DNA of 64,000 bases from Chlorobiaceae bacterium (lineage in GTDB: Bacteria > Bacteroidota > Chlorobiia > Chlorobiales > Chlorobiaceae): assembly GCA_013334865.1 (NCBI GenBank), contig JAAXWS010000004.1, forward strand, positions 1 through 64,000, read 5' to 3'. Of the stretch, positions 28,805 to 37,051 are shown in pieces. The translations under genes were made by a program, and so were the position numbers. Numbering within the stretch: position 1 is the stretch's first letter; the number at the start of each line of letters is the position of its first letter. Below the pieces are notes generated by a model. The model was not told where the DNA came from and did no database searches. It saw nothing but the letters and a program-made list of their open reading frames with translations.

Positions 28805-31573
28805 TCAGCCGGTGGTGCGCAGGCCTCCGGAGATCGCGTTGACCGTCAGCAGCAGTTCCGGCAGGATGAGGTCGGCCTCCGCGGCTTTCCCTTCCGCCTT
28901 GAGCTCCCTCCACCGCTTCAGCAGGTCGATCTGCAGGTTGTGCAGCATGGTGAGCCCCTTCTGGCGCATCGCGATGAAGCGGCAGACGTTGAACAGCTTC
29001 TGTTCGAGCGGCCCGCCGTAGATGATCTCGAGCAGGCGCCGCGTCCGCAGGTATTCGGCGGTGATCATGCCGAGAAGCTCCTCCCTGACCCCGGTGTCCC
29101 CGACCAGCATGGCGTACCGCTCCATGATCCACGGGTCGACGAGCGCGACGCTGGTGGCGATGTTGCTGACGACGTAGTCGAAGGGGGCCCATGAGAAGTC
29201 CTGCTTCCCGACCGCCTCGAAGTCGCCGGGGCGTTCCACCCTGAGCGCCTCGAGCGCCGTGCCGGCGCCGTACCATCCCGACAGCGAAAAGCGTGCCTGG
29301 TTCCAGCTGAACACCCACGGGATGGCCCTGAGGTCTTCGAGGCTCGAACTGCCGCTCCTTCTCGACGGCCTGGAGCCGATCCGGCTCGATTCGATGATGT
29401 CGATCGGGGTGGCCTGCCTGAAGAAGTCGATCAGCCCCGGCGTTTCGATCAGCTTGCGGTAGGCCTGGTTGCTGCGTTCCGAGATAAGGTCCATGGCACC
29501 TTCCATGGGGTGTTTGCGGCGGCCCTGGTGACGATGCGAAAGCCTGGTTTCGGCAGCACCGGCCAGGAAGAGTTCGAGGTTGTAGGCGGCACTGATCCTG
29601 TTTGCGTATTTCTGCGCGATGGTCTCCCCCTGTTCGGTGACCTTGAGGCCGGCATCGAGCGCTCCGTGCGGCTGGGCCTGGATGAACCGGTGGGTCGGCC
29701 CGGCACCGCGGCTGATGCTGCCGCCACGGCCGTGGAAGAAGAGGATGTCGACGCCGTGTTCGCGTCCGGCTTCAATCATCCGCTCTTCCGACCGGTAAAG
29801 GTTCCAGAGGCTTGCAACGATACCGCCGTCCTTGTTGCTGTCGCTGTAGCCGACCATCACCTGCTGGGTTGGGCAGCTCCTTCCGTGCAGCTCCTGCTGG
29901 CAGGCGAGGCTCCTCGCGGTGACCGGGTGGGCTAGGAACTGCCGGATGATCCCGGGGCTGTTCCGCAGGTCGTCGATGGTCTCGAAGAGCGGTACCACCG
30001 GCAGGATGCAGGCGTCTCCCTCCGCGCACGGAGCCATCAGGCCGACCTCCCTGGCGAAGAGGTAGACCACGAGCAGGTCCGAAACACTCCGTGTCATGCT
30101 GACGATCAGGGCCCCGATGCCTTCCGGACCGTACTCGCGGACATGGTCGAAGAGCACCCGGTAGCAGGAGAGCACCGCCTCGGCTTCCGGGCCGGCATGC
30201 ATGTCGGGATGGGTGAACGGACGGGGCGAGAGCAGCTCGCGGTTCAGGAACTCGAGCCGATCGGGCTCGTCCCACCCGAGGAACGCCTCTCCGTCGAGCC
30301 CGGCCGCGGTCATGAGCTGCGACAGGGCGAGGTCGTGGAAACGGCTGTTCTGCCTGATGTCGAGCCTGCCGAGGTGGAAGCCGAAGGTCTGGACGATGCG
30401 GTAGACCGGAGCGACGTTGCCGTAGGCGATCTTTCCTGCGTCGATCGAGGCGAGGGACCGGAGCAGCAGGTCGAGGTCGCCGAGGAGTTCCGCGTGACGG
30501 CGGTACACGCCGGTCTCCCGAGCGGCTTCCCCGGGCTCTCCAGTTCCCGGTACCGGAGGGAGGGCTGCAGCCATGAGGTTGACGAACTGCCGCCAGGGCT
30601 CCTGCGGGTTGCGGCCCAGGGCCTCATCGCCCCTCTGGCCGAGCGCCGTGCGCATCTGTTCCATCCGCTGCAGCATCCCGGCGTCGGGAGTGTGGAAGCG
30701 CCCGGAAAGGCTGAGCTGCGACGCGAGCCGGAGCAGATGCTTCCGGACGAGCCGGAGCGCGTGGCGACGCATCTCGTCGAGAGTCTGCTTCGTCGTTTCG
30801 GCTGTCACCAGGGGGTGCCCGTCCCGGTCGCCGCCGACCCAGCTCCCGAACGCCAGGCGGGGAAGGGCTCGGGGGTCCGCCGTCGTCGCCGGGTCGAAGC
30901 CTGCGGTCGCCCAGGCGTGCTCGAGGCGCTTGTCGAGCATGGGGAGCACCTCGGGGAAGGTCGTGTGCAGGTAGTGCAGCACGTTCTGACGTTCGGTGCT
31001 GACGGCCGGCTTCTCGAACAGGATCTCGCCGGTTCTCCAGAGCCGTTCAAGAATGACCTTGATCTCCGATCGGATGTCGGCCTGTTCAGCCGGCGTCCAC
31101 ATCCGGTTCTCCCGTTTGACCAGCAGCAGGTAGAGCTGCCGGTGCTGCTCGAGCACGGTCCTCCGTTTCGCTTCCGTCGGGTGTGCGGTAAGTGCGGGCT
31201 CGATTTCGATCCGGGGGAGTTCGGCCGAGATCTCCGCCTCGCTCACGCCCTGCTCCCTGAGGTTGCGGAGAGCTTCGCCCCAGAGCCCTGGAAGGAACTC
31301 CACGCCCTCCTTCGATTCGAGGGTCCTCCGGTACTGGGCGGCCGAGTTCTCTTCGGCCATGTTCAGCAGCTGGAATGCGACCGACCAGGCCTGTACGGCA
31401 CGTTCGACGCTCTCTAACCCCGCGTCGTGCAACTTGCCACCGCCTTGGAGCAGCAGGTTGGTGAGCTCGCCGTGTCCGAGGTCGCGCAGTACCTCGATGA
31501 AGCAGTCGAGCAGGAATCTGTAGTCGATCGATGCCTTGTCGAAATCGACGACGCTGGTGGCGGAAGTGATCAT
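28805..31573 (-). CDS. ppc: Phosphoenolpyruvate carboxylase
   Basis: A 922-residue enzyme that carboxylates PEP with bicarbonate to oxaloacetate, feeding the reductive TCA cycle. Catalytic motifs are present: the histidine in ALTAHPTEAKRRTV, VMVGYSDSNKDGG with the active-site lysine region, and the arginine/glycine loop FFHGRGGSISRGAGPT. The C-terminus ends in TTG, close to the usual NTG. It is divergent from pscC with 203 bp between starts. The length is the bacterial type, not the short archaeal type. Confidence 0.96.
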   Translation of the reverse strand: MITSATSVVDFDKASIDYRFLLDCFIEVLRDLGHGELTNLLLQGGGKLHDAGLESVERAVQAWSVAFQLLNMAEENSAAQYRRTLESKEGVEFLPGLWGEALRNLREQGVSEAEISAELPRIEIEPALTAHPTEAKRRTVLEQHRQLYLLLVKRENRMWTPAEQADIRSEIKVILERLWRTGEILFEKPAVSTERQNVLHYLHTTFPEVLPMLDKRLEHAWATAGFDPATTADPRALPRLAFGSWVGGDRDGHPLVTAETTKQTLDEMRRHALRLVRKHLLRLASQLSLSGRFHTPDAGMLQRMEQMRTALGQRGDEALGRNPQEPWRQFVNLMAAALPPVPGTGEPGEAARETGVYRRHAELLGDLDLLLRSLASIDAGKIAYGNVAPVYRIVQTFGFHLGRLDIRQNSRFHDLALSQLMTAAGLDGEAFLGWDEPDRLEFLNRELLSPRPFTHPDMHAGPEAEAVLSCYRVLFDHVREYGPEGIGALIVSMTRSVSDLLVVYLFAREVGLMAPCAEGDACILPVVPLFETIDDLRNSPGIIRQFLAHPVTARSLACQQELHGRSCPTQQVMVGYSDSNKDGGIVASLWNLYRSEERMIEAGREHGVDILFFHGRGGSISRGAGPTHRFIQAQPHGALDAGLKVTEQGETIAQKYANRISAAYNLELFLAGAAETRLSHRHQGRRKHPMEGAMDLISERSNQAYRKLIETPGLIDFFRQATPIDIIESSRIGSRPSRRSGSSSLEDLRAIPWVFSWNQARFSLSGWYGAGTALEALRVERPGDFEAVGKQDFSWAPFDYVVSNIATSVALVDPWIMERYAMLVGDTGVREELLGMITAEYLRTRRLLEIIYGGPLEQKLFNVCRFIAMRQKGLTMLHNLQIDLLKRWRELKAEGKAAEADLILPELLLTVNAISGGLRTTG

Positions 31574-31707
31574 GGGCCAGGTTTTCTTGGTGGAGCGGCG
31601 GGATGTGCCATGAGTAACATAACGACCATGAAGGCCGTTGCCAAGCGACAGCCGCTTTTCTGTCAGTTCCCGTGCATCAGCTTTTTAGGCTTAATTGTTT
31701 GCCGCCT

Positions 31708-31737
31708 TTGTCAATTATGTTTATCTTGGCTTATTAT
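31708..31737 (+). promoter_or_regulatory. Candidate sigma-70 type promoter of pscC
   Basis: TTGTCA (31708-31713), an 18-bp spacer and TATTAT (31732-31737) lie about 40 bases before the pscC start in an AT-rich stretch that contrasts with the surrounding GC-rich sequence. Confidence 0.5.
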
Positions 31738-31776
31738 TTCTTTCAAGCGGCTAACACCAAATTTCAATTACCAGTC

Positions 31777-32400
31777 ATGGACAACAAGTCAAATGGTAAG
31801 CTTATTGCTCTGGCTATTGGCGGGGCTGTGTTAATGGGGGCCATGTTTTTCGGCGTATCGTTCCTCACCGGATATGCTGTCCCGGCCAAGACCATTTCTC
31901 CCATCCTGACTCCGCTCAGGTCCTTCATGGGATGGTTCCTGCTCATTTTCTGCGCCTCCCTGATCATCATGGGGCTCGGCAAGATGTCTTCGGCCATCAG
32001 CGACAAATGGTTCCTCAGCTTCCCGCTCAGCATCTTCGTGATCGTCATGGTGATGTTCTTCAGCCTCAGGGTCTACTGGGAGCAGGGCCGCACCACCACC
32101 GTCGACGGCAAGTACATCAGGACCGTTGCCGAACTCAACGACTTCCTCGCCAAGCCCGCAGCAGTCAGCGACGTGCCGCCTGCTCCTGCAGGGTTCGACT
32201 TCGCCGCAGCCAAGGGTCTCACCGACAACCGCTGCAACAAGTGCCACACCCTCGACTCCGTCAAGGACCTCTTGAACACCAAGTACAAGAAGACCGGCAA
32301 GGTCAACCTGATCGTCAAGCGCATGCAGGGCTTCCCGGGCTCCGGCATCAGCGACGACGACGTCACGGCCATCGGTATCTGGCTTCACGAGAAGTTCTGA
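31777..32400 (+). CDS. pscC: Photosynthetic reaction centre cytochrome c-551 (PscC)
   Basis: A 207-residue membrane cytochrome that donates electrons to the P840 special pair of the green sulfur type I reaction centre. Three hydrophobic helices (about 8-31, 50-69, 79-98) precede a periplasmic C-terminal domain with one heme site CNKCH (153-157) and the likely axial Met183 in KRMQGFPG. This three-helix plus mono-heme layout is specific to Chlorobi PscC and matches the Chlorobium tepidum protein closely as I recall it. The start at 31777 gives the known MDNKSNGKLIALA N-terminus. It is a single-gene unit with its own promoter-like sequence and terminator. Confidence 0.96.
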   Translation: MDNKSNGKLIALAIGGAVLMGAMFFGVSFLTGYAVPAKTISPILTPLRSFMGWFLLIFCASLIIMGLGKMSSAISDKWFLSFPLSIFVIVMVMFFSLRVYWEQGRTTTVDGKYIRTVAELNDFLAKPAAVSDVPPAPAGFDFAAAKGLTDNRCNKCHTLDSVKDLLNTKYKKTGKVNLIVKRMQGFPGSGISDDDVTAIGIWLHEKF

Positions 32401-32433
32401 TATCGGGCAACGAGAGCAACAGATTCCAGAAAA

Positions 32434-32456
32434 GCCCCGGAGTGTCCCTCCGGGGC
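32434..32456 (+). terminator. Terminator of pscC (possibly shared with queF)
   Basis: A perfect 9-bp stem GCCCCGGAG / CTCCGGGGC with a five-base loop, flanked by AAA on the left and TTT on the right, 33 bases after the pscC stop and 22 bases from the convergent queF stop. Confidence 0.75.
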
Positions 32457-32478
32457 TTTCTGCGTTATTTCAGGTGGG

Positions 32479-32835
32479 TCAGGCGCTTACGGCAGCGGTG
32501 TAGGTGACGGTGACCGATTCGGTGATGCCGCCTCTCGCATTCCAGTCGGTCCTAACGGTCATGCTCCTGGGCTGGCAGGCCGCGACCAGGTCGTCGAGGA
32601 GCCTGTTGGTGATGTTTTCGTAGAAGATGCCTGCGTTCCTGAACTCGAGGAAATAGTACTTCAGGGATTTGAGCTCGATGCAGCTCCTGTCCGGCACGTA
32701 GGTGATGGTGATGGTGCCGAAGTCGGGCAGGCCGGTCTTGGGGCAGACCGAGGTGAACTCGGGGTTGACGATCTGGATGGTGTAGTCGCGCCCGGGATAG
32801 GTGTTGTCGAAGACTTCGAGGATCTCTCTTTTCAT
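32479..32835 (-). CDS. queF: NADPH-dependent 7-cyano-7-deazaguanine reductase QueF
   Basis: A 118-residue unimodular QueF that reduces preQ0 to preQ1 in queuosine biosynthesis. The nucleophile Cys31 (SVCPKTG), Asp38 (PDFG), the QueF motif ELKSLKYY (54-61) and Glu73 (FYEN) are present. The histidine usually just before that glutamate is Tyr72 here. The start at 32835 (MKREILEVFD) is preferred; an upstream ATG at 32874 adds 13 residues. It is convergent with pscC. Confidence 0.93.
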   Translation of the reverse strand: MKREILEVFDNTYPGRDYTIQIVNPEFTSVCPKTGLPDFGTITITYVPDRSCIELKSLKYYFLEFRNAGIFYENITNRLLDDLVAACQPRSMTVRTDWNARGGITESVTVTYTAAVSA

Positions 32836-32962
32836 GGGGCTGTTGCTGGTTAGTCGTTGTTGTGGGCCGTCCATTCCTGCCGCAAAATAGAAAACCGCCG
32901 GGATTTTCGTTAAATTTTATCCCTATATCCCTGTATCCGGAGCTCTTCAGTAAACCCTCGCC

Positions 32963-33700
32963 ATGATCACATCCAGACACCGTGTGCCTGCACCAGACGG
33001 CCCTGATATCGGCGGCGTCGAAGCCGAACTTCAGCGCCTGCACGACGAACTTGCCGCCGAATACGACCTTCAGGAGGCCCATTACCGTTTCGGGGAGTCC
33101 GATTTCCGTTTCCTCAGCGTCCGCGACAGCTACGCCCTGCTCGACCGGATCGATCCCGAAGAGTTCGTCAAGGACGAGCAGATGCCCTACTGGGCCGAGA
33201 TCTGGCCGGCGGCCGTGACCCTCTCGCATGTCATCATGGAGGAGCTCGATCTCGAGGGCAAGTCGGTCATCGAACTTGGCGCCGGGGTCGGCATGGCGAG
33301 CGTGGCAGCCGCCAGGCGGGGGGGCAGGGTGCTCTGTACCGACTATTCGACCGAGGCGCTCCGGTTCGTCGTCTACAATGCGCTCCGCAACGGTGTTTCG
33401 CTCGACACCGGCCGCCTCGACTGGAGGATGGTCAGGGGCGACGAGAAGTTCGACTACGTCATCGCGGCCGACGTGCTCTACGAACGGGTCAACCTCCTGC
33501 CGATCGTCACGGCTATCGAGGCCCTGCTCAAGGAGGGCGGAGCTGCCTACATCGCCGACCCCAGGCGCCGCCTTGCCGAGCAGTTCCTCGAGCTGGTGCG
33601 CGAGAACGGGTTCGCCGTGACCGAGTCGGAGATGCACGACGCCACCGGCGACCGGACCGTGGCTGTCACGATCTACAAGCTCGAACGCGCAGGAAGATGA
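32963..33700 (+). CDS. Class I SAM-dependent methyltransferase
   Basis: A 245-residue methyltransferase. Motif I is VIELGAGVGMAS (about 96-107), the acidic post-motif is LCTDYS, and motif IV is IAADVLYE. The N-terminal DEQMPYWAEIWPAAVTL segment and the ADVLY motif resemble the methyltransferase-16/ETFB lysine-methyltransferase group, so a protein lysine substrate is possible, but the target is not determined. It overlaps the next gene by four bases (ATGA), making a tight methyltransferase-DUF4905-xerD unit. Confidence 0.8.
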   Translation: MITSRHRVPAPDGPDIGGVEAELQRLHDELAAEYDLQEAHYRFGESDFRFLSVRDSYALLDRIDPEEFVKDEQMPYWAEIWPAAVTLSHVIMEELDLEGKSVIELGAGVGMASVAAARRGGRVLCTDYSTEALRFVVYNALRNGVSLDTGRLDWRMVRGDEKFDYVIAADVLYERVNLLPIVTAIEALLKEGGAAYIADPRRRLAEQFLELVRENGFAVTESEMHDATGDRTVAVTIYKLERAGR

Positions 33701-34527
33701 GCGTCAACGACCCCGGAAAATCGGCAGCTGGCCGGAGCTGGTCCTGGCATGCGGGCAAGGGGGCGGTCATCTGGCAGCTTATGTTCCCCGAAGGGGGGAT
33801 CGTGGCGGGCCTGAAGCGCGACCCGGCCGCACGCACCGCAACGCTCTTCTGCGTCGAGGCGGACACCGGCCTCGAGCTCTGCGACGATTTCGTGCCCATG
33901 GTTGCCGAGGGTTCGGACCTGCCTGTCGGCGAGGGGTGGATGATCGGGCTCGAGACGACCCATGGCGGGCTGCTCTTCTGCCATGCCTTCCAGTCGGGAA
34001 GCCCCGAGCATCAGGGGCTCTGGGCGGTCGACCTGCCAGCGGGGCGTGTCGTGTGGGGACGTCCCGAGGCGGTGTTCGCCGCCAACCTGGGCGAAGCCCT
34101 CCTTGTCTACCGGACCCGCATGTTCGCAGGTTTTCCGGAGCGCGAGTACTGGCTGATCGATCCCCGGAACGGAGAGGTGCTCGAAGCCCTGGGCACCGGA
34201 CACGAACGCCCCAACCTTCTCAGGATGTCGGCAGCGGGGGAGGAGGCGAGGCAGGGCATCGCCCTTCCCGAAACCCGTATGTCGGCAGACGGGCCGCTGG
34301 AGCTCATCGAAGCGGGAGAGGTGGCGGCAGAGGGGCGGCACACCCCGTCGCTCCTGCCGGGAGCCTGGCGTTCGACGGTGAGGGCAAGCGTCGCCGGCCT
34401 GACGGTACACGAAGGGACCATGGCCATGGCCTCACCGGCCCCGCTGTTCAACAATTTCCTGATCAGGGGAACAACGTTGTATTACATCAAGGAAAACGAG
34501 GAACTTGTCGGCGTCAAGCTTTCATGA
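33697..34527 (+). CDS. Protein of unknown function, DUF4905-like
   Basis: A 276-residue soluble protein without signal peptide or membrane segment. The opening SWSWHAGKGAVIWQLMFPEGG and later ERDPxAR-like, EREYWLIDP and HxxP segments suggest a beta-rich repeat fold and resemble DUF4905, a family I remember from Bacteroidetes/Chlorobi; this assignment is tentative. It overlaps the methyltransferase gene upstream and xerD downstream by four bases each, so all three are likely cotranslated. No catalytic motif is recognisable. Confidence 0.6.
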   Translation: MSVNDPGKSAAGRSWSWHAGKGAVIWQLMFPEGGIVAGLKRDPAARTATLFCVEADTGLELCDDFVPMVAEGSDLPVGEGWMIGLETTHGGLLFCHAFQSGSPEHQGLWAVDLPAGRVVWGRPEAVFAANLGEALLVYRTRMFAGFPEREYWLIDPRNGEVLEALGTGHERPNLLRMSAAGEEARQGIALPETRMSADGPLELIEAGEVAAEGRHTPSLLPGAWRSTVRASVAGLTVHEGTMAMASPAPLFNNFLIRGTTLYYIKENEELVGVKLS

Positions 34528-35522
34528 AGAAACCCGTGTCGAAACCCTCATCCAGGCGTCCTGACGGGGAGTCGCATCCCTGTATCAGGGAGTTCCTGTC
34601 GTTCCTCGAATCTTCCGCCAACGTCTCGCCCAGGACCCTGACGGCCTACCGGACCGACCTCATCCAGTACTTCTCTTTCCTTCGGGAGCACTGGGGGCTG
34701 GGTGACGGCGACCCGCTGGACCCGGGCAGGGCGACGCCGACGGATGTCCGCCTGTTCATGGGCTTCCAGCTCGACCGGGGCATCAAGCCGCGCTCCATAG
34801 CCCGGAAGCTCGCATCGGTCAAAAGCTGTTACCGCTACCTTCTTGAGACCGGCGCCATCGGCCAGTCGGCGCTCTCGCTGGTCATGACACCGCGGCTCAG
34901 CCGGAACGTGCCGGAGTTCCTGAGCGAGGGCGAGGCCGAGCGCCTGTTCGGCCATTTTCCTGTACCCCGGCCCGACGGCCTCAAGGATTCCGGGGCCCTG
35001 GGGTTCGAAGCATCGAGGGACCTCGCCGTGCTCGAGCTCCTTTACGGCTGCGGCCTCCGCCTCTCGGAGGTAATCGGCCTTGAATCGGCCGATATCGACC
35101 TGCAGAACGGCTTCCTGAAAATCACGGGAAAGGGGCGCAAGCAGCGTGTCGTTCCGCTCGGCCGGCCAGCCTCCGAGGCGCTCAGAAATTATTTTGAAGT
35201 CAGGCGAAACTTCTTTAGAATATCTCTAGAGGGTGCTGGAGAATCGTCCAGGGTGTTCGTTACCACGAGAGGAAGACAGCTCTATCCCATGCTTGTGCAG
35301 AGAATGACAAAACGTTATCTCTCCCCGGTTACCGAGTCGGAAAGGAAGAACCCCCACATGCTTCGGCACAGTTTCGCCACCCACCTGCTGAACGCCGGTG
35401 CCGACCTCAAAAGCGTCAGCGAGATGCTCGGCCACAGCAGCCTGACCACAACGGAGCTCTACACGCATGTGACCTTCAGCAGGCTCAGGGAGGTTTACAC
35501 GAAATCGCATCCCCGCGCCTGA
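34524..35522 (+). CDS. xerD: Tyrosine recombinase XerC/XerD
   Basis: A 332-residue site-specific recombinase that resolves chromosome dimers. The N-terminal SAM-like core-binding domain spans about 20-112. The catalytic residues are all present: Arg179 (GLRLSE), Lys203 (TGKGRKQR), His278 and Arg281 (HMLRHSFATH), His304 (LGHSSL) and Tyr313 (ELYTH). The start at 34524 overlaps the previous stop as ATGA; a much longer in-frame opening from 33936 reads the DUF4905 gene in the wrong frame. No integron or phage context is seen, so a housekeeping role is likely. Confidence 0.92.
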   Translation: MKKPVSKPSSRRPDGESHPCIREFLSFLESSANVSPRTLTAYRTDLIQYFSFLREHWGLGDGDPLDPGRATPTDVRLFMGFQLDRGIKPRSIARKLASVKSCYRYLLETGAIGQSALSLVMTPRLSRNVPEFLSEGEAERLFGHFPVPRPDGLKDSGALGFEASRDLAVLELLYGCGLRLSEVIGLESADIDLQNGFLKITGKGRKQRVVPLGRPASEALRNYFEVRRNFFRISLEGAGESSRVFVTTRGRQLYPMLVQRMTKRYLSPVTESERKNPHMLRHSFATHLLNAGADLKSVSEMLGHSSLTTTELYTHVTFSRLREVYTKSHPRA

Positions 35523-35612
35523 CCCCCGCACCACTTCTTCAGGTTTTCAGTTCGAGTGTTCGCCACCGTTATGTTCTTTTCCAGTATTCACCTATTTTCA
35601 ATGGAGGTATGT

Positions 35613-35939
35613 ATGACAAAGTCCTTCACGAACGATGCGGTCGCCGTCAAGGTTACCCTTCGGCATTCCAACAACCACAACAGCATCGAGAGCTATGCGC
35701 AGGAAGCGGCTTCAGGACTTTCCAGGTTCTATCCCGGCCCGATGAGTTGTCATGTCATCCTCGATCACCAGAAGAACGATTTCGAAAACAACAAGATCGC
35801 GGAAATCACCGTCCACGTTCCGCAGCACGACTTCGTCGCCAGGGAATCGGGACAGAACTACGAACAGGCGGTCGACAGCTGCATAGACTCGCTGTCGAGG
35901 CAGTTGAAGAAGTTCAAGGAAAAACAGCGGAATATCTGA
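35613..35939 (+). CDS. hpf: Short ribosome hibernation factor HPF/RaiA family
   Basis: A 108-residue S30AE-fold protein, the length of short HPF or RaiA, which binds the 30S decoding region and inactivates ribosomes in slow growth. Family features are the beta-strand AVKVTLRHSNN, the middle FYPGPMSCHVILDHQKNDF and the C-terminal helix SCIDSLSRQLKKFKEK. A strong ribosome-binding site GGAGGT at 35603-35608 sets the start at 35613; the upstream in-frame ATG at 35556 lacks one. It is followed within eight bases by a 52-bp hairpin and then hprK. Confidence 0.87.
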   Translation: MTKSFTNDAVAVKVTLRHSNNHNSIESYAQEAASGLSRFYPGPMSCHVILDHQKNDFENNKIAEITVHVPQHDFVARESGQNYEQAVDSCIDSLSRQLKKFKEKQRNI

Positions 35940-35946
35940 CTTCATT

Positions 35947-35998
35947 CGTCGTACATCGAAACAGGGTCAGCTTGCTGGCCCTGTTTCGATGTACGACG
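35947..35998 (+). other. 52-bp near-perfect hairpin between hpf and hprK
   Basis: The two 25-base arms (35947-35971 and 35974-35998) are complementary throughout except for one G.U wobble (35967/35978), leaving a tiny loop. The left arm begins CGTCGTACATCGAAACAGGG. There is no U tract on either side, so it is not a standard terminator. It would fold in an hpf-hprK transcript 28 bases before the hprK start. Confidence 0.8.
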
Positions 35999-36025
35999 GC
36001 GAGGAACCAATAGCATCTCCCGAGC

Positions 36026-37051
36026 ATGAATTTCGAACAGAAGGGGTTGAAGAAGCGATCGATCACGGTCGCCTATTTTTTTGAGCACATAGGGGAGAGA
36101 TACGACCTGAAGCTCCGCCGTCTCAACAGCGTCGATGAACAGACGCGGCGCATTTTCGAGCGTGACCTTCATCGCCCCGGCCTCGCCATCGCAGGATTCA
36201 CCAACCTGTTCACCTACAAAAGGGTGCAGGTCCTCGGCAACACCGAGACACGTTTCCTGAACCATCTCGGCCCCGACGTCAGGCGCCAGGCGTTCGCCAA
36301 CTTCGTCAAGTTCCGGATGCCCTGCATCATCCTGACCGGCAACAACAAACTCGACCAGGAGCTGCTCGACCTGGCGACCGAGGCGGGGATTCCGGTCTTC
36401 ACCACCCGCCAGTCCTCGACCAAGGCCATCTATTTCATCACAGACTTCCTTGACGAGCAGTTTTCAATGTACCAGCAGTACCACGGCTCCATGGTGGACG
36501 TGTACGGCGTAGGGGTACTGATCACCGGCAAGAGCGGACTCGGCAAGTCGGAGATCGCCCTCGACCTTGTCGAACGCGGGCATGGCCTGGTTGCCGACGA
36601 TGTGGTGGTGCTGAAGCGGAAGGGGGAGACGGCGACCATCGTCGCATCGAGGAACAACATCATCGACCACTTCATGGAGATCCGCGGCCTCGGCGTCGTG
36701 GATGTACGAGCTACCTTCGGCATCAGGGCGATCCGCGACCGGAAGGTGGTGCAGGTCGTCGTCGAGCTGCTCGAGTGGAGCAAGGAGGCTGAATACGAGC
36801 GTCTCGGGCTCGACACCAAGAACGTCAAGGTGCTCGGTGTGGACCTGCCCCTGGTGCAGCTGCCGATCTTCCCCGGCAAGAACATCACGGTCATCATCGA
36901 GGTGGTCGCCCTGAACTTCCTCCTGAAGCGCTACTCGAACTATGTCGCCGCCGAGGCCCTCACCGAGAGGATACGTACCGTTATCAACAAGGACCGGTCG
37001 GTTTCACCGGGCCCCTCAATCCCGCTCTACCATGATGACGACATCGAATAA
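36026..37051 (+). CDS. hprK: HPr kinase/phosphorylase
   Basis: A 341-residue HprK. The N-terminal regulatory domain (about 5-145) precedes a P-loop kinase domain with GKSGLGKS (168-175), His153, the acidic pair ADD (190-192) and the family signature around IRGLGVVDVRATFGI. In Firmicutes it phosphorylates Ser46 of HPr for catabolite control. Green sulfur bacteria have no known PTS sugar uptake, so the partner here is unclear. The end overlaps the oppA start by 20 bp, and a long hairpin precedes the gene. Confidence 0.93.
   Translation: MNFEQKGLKKRSITVAYFFEHIGERYDLKLRRLNSVDEQTRRIFERDLHRPGLAIAGFTNLFTYKRVQVLGNTETRFLNHLGPDVRRQAFANFVKFRMPCIILTGNNKLDQELLDLATEAGIPVFTTRQSSTKAIYFITDFLDEQFSMYQQYHGSMVDVYGVGVLITGKSGLGKSEIALDLVERGHGLVADDVVVLKRKGETATIVASRNNIIDHFMEIRGLGVVDVRATFGIRAIRDRKVVQVVVELLEWSKEAEYERLGLDTKNVKVLGVDLPLVQLPIFPGKNITVIIEVVALNFLLKRYSNYVAAEALTERIRTVINKDRSVSPGPSIPLYHDDDIE

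Noticed and set aside
33936-34523. Long N-terminal extension of the xerD frame
   Set aside because: It reads the DUF4905 gene in a different frame; the ATGA-coupled start at 34524 gives a normal-length recombinase.
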